A stretch of 20,529 nucleotides of DNA from contig VGDJ01000005.1 of assembly GCA_016869775.1 (NCBI GenBank), positions 1 through 20,529 of the forward strand, given 5' to 3'. Made by a program: the position numbers and the translations under genes. How positions within the stretch are numbered: the first letter of the stretch is position 1; each line of letters begins with the position of its first letter. The stretch is from Alphaproteobacteria bacterium. Its GTDB lineage: Bacteria > Pseudomonadota > Alphaproteobacteria > Rickettsiales > UBA1997. The notes beneath the pieces were generated by a model. That model was not told the origin of the DNA. It worked only from the letters and a program-made list of their open reading frames with translations, and did not search any database. Shown piece by piece: positions 15,929-20,529 of the stretch.

Positions 15929-17948
15929 AATTATTGCCGATCATCTTAGATCATCTTGTTTTTTAATTGCCGACGGTGTGATGCCAAGCAACGAGGGACG
16001 AGGATATGTTTTACGTCGAATAATGCGCAGAGCTATGCGTCAAATCAATAAACTCGGACACTCTCAACCCATAATGCATAAATTAGTTGATACTCTAATC
16101 AATGAAATGGGTGACCAATATCAAGAGCTAGTTTTTGCAAGAGAAACTATTATCGAAACCTTAAAAAATGAAGAAGAAAAATTCCAAGAAACCTTAGAAA
16201 AAGGCTTAAAAATTTTATTTGAATCTATTGAAGAAATTATTAACAACAAAAGTAATAAATCTAAGTTATGTGGCTCAATCGCCTTCAAATTATATGATAC
16301 ATTTGGATTTCCGCTTGATTTAACTCAAGATATTTGCAAAGAAAAAAACATTGAAGTTGATGTGAATGAGTTCGAAAAAGAAATGAATCTCCAACGCGAA
16401 AGAGCCAGGAAAAACTGGGTTGGAAGTGGTGAAGCTTCTGAAGATAAATTATTTTTTGATTTAAAAGAAAAATTTGGAGCTACCAAATCATTGTACCACC
16501 AAACCACCAAAACATCTGCCAAGATTTTAGCGATTTTTCAAAATTATAACTCAGTTGATTATATTGATTCATCTAATAACAATATTAATGATTCGATTTT
16601 TGCAATTCTCGATCAAACCCCATTTTACGCCACCTCGGGTGGACAAAAAGGAGATGATGGTAATTTAGTCTTATCTTCAGAAATTAAAGACCAAAGCAGT
16701 TTAATAAATTACAATCATGTTCAAAATTGCATAGATATATCCGAAACCAAAAAATATGCGGGTGGATTATTTGTTCATTTTTTAAGTGATTTTAAGGGTA
16801 AATTTAAAGTTGGTGATGAAGTTCTAGCTCTCGTAAACAATCGTCATCGTCAACTTAGGGCTCAAAATCATTCGGCAACTCACCTACTCCACAAAGCGCT
16901 GAAACAAGTTCTTGGTAATTCTATCACTCAAAAAGGTTCAAACGTTGATTTCAAACAACTTACTTTCGATTTTAATTTTAATCGTGCTATGACAAAACTT
17001 GAAATAGATCAAGTTGAAGATTTAGTTAATTTTTATATTCGTCAAAATTCAATGGTTGAAACTTCTGAGATGGAGCTTGAAGACGCCAGAAAATCCGGCG
17101 CTGAAGCTTTATTTGGCGAAAAATACGATGCCAAAGTTCGCGTTGTAAAAATGGGGCCATCATCTGAATTATGCGGCGGAACTCATGTCAATAAAACTGG
17201 TAATATCGGAATTTTCAAAATTATCTTCGAAAATGGTATTGCCTCTGGAATTCGTAGAATCACAGCTAAAAGCGGTTTTTATGCTTTACAACATTTGAAG
17301 CTTCAGGAGCAAAAATTGTACAAACTTCTTGATGCCATAAAAGTTAAACAACAATTCGATGACATTAAAATTGATGATAACGAGTTTTTGTCCAATAAAA
17401 CCGGTTTCAATGATTTGAGTTTTTTTAACGATGAAAATAACTCAATTTTTATCACTTTAGCCCAGCAAAAATCAATTGATGAAGCCCTTAATAAAATTGA
17501 AAAAATTGGCATTGATATCAATAATATTCTTAAAACCAAAGACAAAGAAATTGACAAACTTAAAAAACAAATTTGGCAATATGATTTACAAAATCTAAAA
17601 AACGAAAAAATCTTTAATTTCAATTTTGCTCATCATATTTTTTTTGACACCAATGCCAAAGATTTAAGAGACATAATTAGCGAAATTAAAAATTCTCCAA
17701 ATTATTCTAAAACTCAAATATTGGTATTTTTTGGAATTGAAAATGAAAAGGTCTCGGTGTGCCTATCCTTGTCAAATGATTTAACTCAACATTTTGATGC
17801 TTCAAAACTTATTGCGCCAATTATTGATATTATTGGTGGTAAAGGGGGTGGAGGAAAAAAAGATTTCGCTATGGGAGCTGGCTCAAATTCAAAGCAGATC
17901 GATTTAGCGGTCACTTCATTAAAAAATCTAATTTTGAAACATAACTAA
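15906..17948 (+). CDS. alaS: Alanyl-tRNA synthetase lacking the N-terminal catalytic domain (tRNA-recognition, editing and C-Ala domains only)
   Basis: The 680-residue protein starts at ATG 15906 and enters the AlaRS family at FKIIADHLRSSCFLIADGV, about residue 270-280 of a normal protein of about 870. It keeps the tRNA-recognition helices (GRGYVLRRIMRRAMRQ), a complete editing domain with HSATH (His322, His326) and CGGTH (Cys423, His427), the TPFYATSGGQKGDDG block, and the C-Ala region with a Gly/Lys-rich loop at 644-652. The entire class II aminoacylation core, with motifs 1, 2 and 3 (GMGLER), is missing. It is not found in any frame of the upstream transporter gene. The protein could hydrolyse Ser- or Gly-tRNA(Ala) but not charge tRNA alone. 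A TTG at 15855 would add 17 residues from the transporter overlap; ATG is preferred. No Shine-Dalgarno is seen. The intact frame argues against long decay. Confidence 0.88.
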   Translation: MSLEPEFKIIADHLRSSCFLIADGVMPSNEGRGYVLRRIMRRAMRQINKLGHSQPIMHKLVDTLINEMGDQYQELVFARETIIETLKNEEEKFQETLEKGLKILFESIEEIINNKSNKSKLCGSIAFKLYDTFGFPLDLTQDICKEKNIEVDVNEFEKEMNLQRERARKNWVGSGEASEDKLFFDLKEKFGATKSLYHQTTKTSAKILAIFQNYNSVDYIDSSNNNINDSIFAILDQTPFYATSGGQKGDDGNLVLSSEIKDQSSLINYNHVQNCIDISETKKYAGGLFVHFLSDFKGKFKVGDEVLALVNNRHRQLRAQNHSATHLLHKALKQVLGNSITQKGSNVDFKQLTFDFNFNRAMTKLEIDQVEDLVNFYIRQNSMVETSEMELEDARKSGAEALFGEKYDAKVRVVKMGPSSELCGGTHVNKTGNIGIFKIIFENGIASGIRRITAKSGFYALQHLKLQEQKLYKLLDAIKVKQQFDDIKIDDNEFLSNKTGFNDLSFFNDENNSIFITLAQQKSIDEALNKIEKIGIDINNILKTKDKEIDKLKKQIWQYDLQNLKNEKIFNFNFAHHIFFDTNAKDLRDIISEIKNSPNYSKTQILVFFGIENEKVSVCLSLSNDLTQHFDASKLIAPIIDIIGGKGGGGKKDFAMGAGSNSKQIDLAVTSLKNLILKHN

Positions 17949-18048
17949 TATATTAATTATTAGGATTAATATTTAATATAATTATCAATAATAGCTTATA
18001 AAAAATAAAAACATTTTTAAATTTAGTTTTTATTTAGATTAGCTCTTA

Positions 18049-20111
18049 ATGCCAGAATTTTTTCGCGAAACCCAATCAATCCAAAAAAATTGGAGAGTTC
18101 TCAATAATGATTTAAGAATAGTTTTAGATAAAATTCCTTTTGATTTAGAACCAGAAGTTTTTGAGCAAAAATGTAACGAAATCATCAAAACTAAAATTTT
18201 CCCCGACTCAGATTATAATATAGCTAATATTTTTGGCTTCGAATCAAAAACTATTCATCAATTTGTGGGTGAAAATTTTGATAAAATTAGCTCAGATAAT
18301 CCTGATTTTTTTAAATTATCAAAAATTCATTTACTTTTTGATAAAGACGGCAAAAAAAGCACCTTTCTTGCATTTTCAAATTGTGATAAAAAAGTATATG
18401 ATGACTTATCGCTTACTGGAATGCCTTCGCAATTGACATTTAAAAGACCGAGATTTTTTTTCAAACACCGTTAAGGCAATTATTTTACAGCGCCTTACCG
18501 ACACTTAATATTTTTAACACCACTTCATCAGCTCAACAGATTGAAGCGCTTAGACAAAATATGCCGAATCCAACAAAAAGAATAAAATCTGATGATGAAA
18601 ATTGCGTTGCCATTCCAAGTTTTGAAAAACTAAGAATAGCTCAATTAGTTGGCAAATCTTTTGATTTAGAATTATTTGACGGAACAGAATTGTTAGAAAA
18701 ATATGAAACCTCAATAAATCCTCAATTCAAGGATAAAAAATTATCTGATAAATATTTATCCCTAAAATTTAATTTACCTGTTCACAAAATTGGTTTTTTT
18801 GATGATGAAAAAATACTCTTGGTTCATATAATTCAATCGAAAAAAATGACTTTTCTTCTGAGAGTTATGAATTTGGCGATAATCAGATGACTACTTCAAA
18901 TTATCGTATTACAAAAAATTGCATTCGTTTAAACAAATTTGGTAGCTATCTTTTCCCACCATCTGAATTTAGTAATGATGAGACTATGGTTCATGAATTT
19001 GGACATTCTTTACTCTATCCAAAAAATCATCCCAACCCAAATATTTCTAGATCAGAAATAGCTTTTGCTACAGTTGTTTTAGACGATAATCTTTCTTATG
19101 TTGATGGCGGTTTAAATCCGGGTGGATTTTGTAAAGAAACCAAGTTTGAAATTGGCCCAATCGATATTATGGCCAAAAAATTTGCAGAATATTGTTCGTT
19201 CAGATTTCAAAATAATACTCAAAATGGAAGAGAATTAAATTCGTTTTTTCAAAACTCAAGTATTTCAAAATTTAACAAAGATTTTTGTTTGCCAAGACCC
19301 AAATATAACAGCCCGTTCATTCAAGATACATTACTAAATTTTACTACTCTACTAACTTGCCTAACTGCTGTAAATTTAATTTTATCAATTCCGTTTTCCA
19401 AATCAAATTCATCACAAGATGAAAATAAAAAAAATAGCACCAGAAAAAATCTACTTTTAGCTTTTGCAGTCGTAAATTCTTTCGCAACACAAAACAATTA
19501 TGCAAGCGTTGCTATAGCAAGCCTTATTATTACCGAAAATTTTGGTAGTTATTTATACAAAAAATCTGGATTGAAAGACAAAGAAATTAGCGCAGATCGT
19601 TGGCAAGAATATTATTGCTTAAGATCAATAGCTCAGCCAATAAATCAAATTATCGAAAAACCCCTCAAATTATCAAAGATGAAATGAAAATTTTCTCAAA
19701 ATTCGCTTTTATCATGACATTTGGCGAAATAATGGGCGATAGTTATTTTGATACATCCTCCCGCCCCTCAGATAATGCATTTTATAAAAAACCCGATCAA
19801 GATTTAAGTCAAAAAATTTTACCTCATCTAATTGCCTCATTATCAATAGGAGTAATTAGCATAATGTCGCAACAATTTTATAAAAGTCTTAAAGATTTAA
19901 AAAAAAGCCTCAAACCTCAAAAAAAATTAATCCTACTGACCGTTATTCCTCTCGAAGTATTGCTTGTAATCAAACTTCTTTAGATCTTTCAGAATTTCTA
20001 ACAGTTCACGATAGAAATCAAAATATTAGTGAAAATCCCAATTCAAAAACCAGTCCTCGATCACACCAAGCTTTGTTTCGTAAGACCGATTTAAGTCGCT
20101 CGATCGTTTAA
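18049..20111 (+). pseudogene. Frameshifted M10/serralysin-like metallopeptidase homologue with C-terminal hydrophobic segments
   Basis: Four open segments (18049-18474, continuing frame to 18890, 18887-19687, 19600-19983) and a fifth ending at 20111 join into one 688-residue reading if one base is added at each of four sites: T8 at 18454-18461, A7 at 18840-18846, A5/C4 at 19656-19664 and A8 at 19919-19926. No other stop interrupts it. The reconstructed protein has VHEFGHSLLYPKNHPN with the zinc-peptidase motif HEFGH at about 316-320 and a further His eight residues later. DDNLSYVDGG and EIGPIDIMAKKFAEY follow, resembling the serralysin-type arrangement, though the usual Met-turn SVMSY is not conserved. 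The C-terminal third holds hydrophobic stretches (19319-19398, 19447-19556, 19798-19870) that could span a membrane. The N-terminal 300 residues are not recognised. It is called a pseudogene because of the shifts; slippage-rescued or phase-variable expression is possible. Confidence 0.7.
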
Positions 20112-20170
20112 CAATGAATAGACAAATAATTATGTCTTAATAAAATTTTGTAAAAAATCCTAAGAATCTC

Positions 20171-20529
20171 ATGCAAAAAAACTCTCACAAAAAATACTTT
20201 GGAACCGATGGCATTCGTGGCACCGCCAACCAATTTCCGATGACCGCAGAAATCGCTCTTAAGGTCGGTATGGCACTTGGAGCCAGATTTGGCAAGGCTT
20301 TTACCAATGATTCTCACCGCCACCGCGTGTTAATTGGCAAAGACACCCGATTATCAGGCTATATGATTGAACCCGCATTAACCGCGGGTTTTGTGGCTAT
20401 GGGGCTTGATGTTTTTTTGGTTGGGCCAGTCCCAACTCCAGCTGTTTCAATGCTTACCCGCTCGCTTCGCGCCGATATTGGCATTATGATTTCGGCTTCG
20501 CATAATCCGTTTGGCGATAATGGCATAAA
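20171..20529 (+). CDS. glmM: Phosphoglucosamine mutase (GlmM), 3' end outside window
   Basis: GlmM converts glucosamine-6-phosphate to glucosamine-1-phosphate, feeding UDP-GlcNAc for peptidoglycan and lipopolysaccharide. The visible 119 codons begin MQKNSHKKYFGTDGIRGTAN, the diagnostic GlmM start, followed by VLIGKDTRLSGYMIE and GPVPTPAVSML. The segment ending the window, ISASHNPFGDNGIK, carries the active-site serine that is phosphorylated. The gene runs off the right edge, so roughly three quarters are unseen. The ATG lies 59 bases after the broken metallopeptidase gene. A weak AAGA about 6 bases upstream may act as ribosome site. The base composition looks less AT-rich than that of the broken gene before it. 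Confidence 0.96.
   Translation, partial: MQKNSHKKYFGTDGIRGTANQFPMTAEIALKVGMALGARFGKAFTNDSHRHRVLIGKDTRLSGYMIEPALTAGFVAMGLDVFLVGPVPTPAVSMLTRSLRADIGIMISASHNPFGDNGI

Noticed and set aside
19600..19686. Independent start of a 127-residue gene overlapping the metallopeptidase fragment
   Set aside because: Its first part is the same DNA as the preceding fragment in another frame. The sequence makes better sense as a continuation after a one-base shift at 19656-19664.
1..20529. CRISPR array, insertion sequence or prophage elements
   Set aside because: No regularly spaced repeats, transposase-like ORFs, terminal inverted repeats or phage structural genes were seen on reading both strands.

Overview
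The window looks like a piece of a small, AT-rich alphaproteobacterial chromosome, most likely from a Rickettsiales-like, host-associated lineage. The signs are a very large (1611-residue) NAD-glutamate dehydrogenase, an FtsZ with a long C-terminal linker and the alphaproteobacterial PAF-x-RR tail, a three-subunit-type transhydrogenase alpha chain, RNase J, and an rsmI/LppC-type lipoprotein/yraN cluster. Most starts have no obvious Shine-Dalgarno sequence. Taxonomy is inferred from gene content and base composition only.

Layout: positions 2-931 hold the 3' part of a type I restriction-modification methylase gene (hsdM) on the plus strand, with no hsdS after it. From 1174 to 11658 every gene is on the minus strand. 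Read in transcription order these are rsmI-yraN (overlapping), infC, the giant NAD-GDH gene, tRNA-Leu(GAG), pntAA, ftsZ and thiE. At 11659-11684 the direction flips, and everything to the right is on the plus strand: an LppC/LpoA-like lipoprotein, RNase J, an EamA/DMT transporter, an alanyl-tRNA synthetase fragment, a broken metallopeptidase-like gene and the 5' part of glmM.

Most of the content is housekeeping: translation and RNA modification (RsmI, IF-3, tRNA-Leu, AlaRS part), division (FtsZ), envelope (LppC-like lipoprotein, GlmM), RNA decay (RNase J), redox and carbon/nitrogen metabolism (PntAA, NAD-GDH) and a thiamine synthesis enzyme.

Two places stand out. (1) The alaS reading frame at 15906-17948 begins inside the end of the transporter gene and encodes only the tRNA-recognition, editing and C-Ala parts of AlaRS. 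The roughly 270 N-terminal residues holding the whole aminoacylation site are absent. This could be a split AlaRS, an editing-only protein, a 5'-deleted gene or a mis-assembly. (2) The stretch 18049-20111 reads as one roughly 688-residue protein with an HEFGH zinc-peptidase motif and hydrophobic C-terminal segments, but the frame is broken four times. Each break is repaired by adding one base, at or beside a homopolymer, and no other stop codon interrupts the frame. This suggests recent inactivation, slippage-rescued expression or phase switching rather than old decay.
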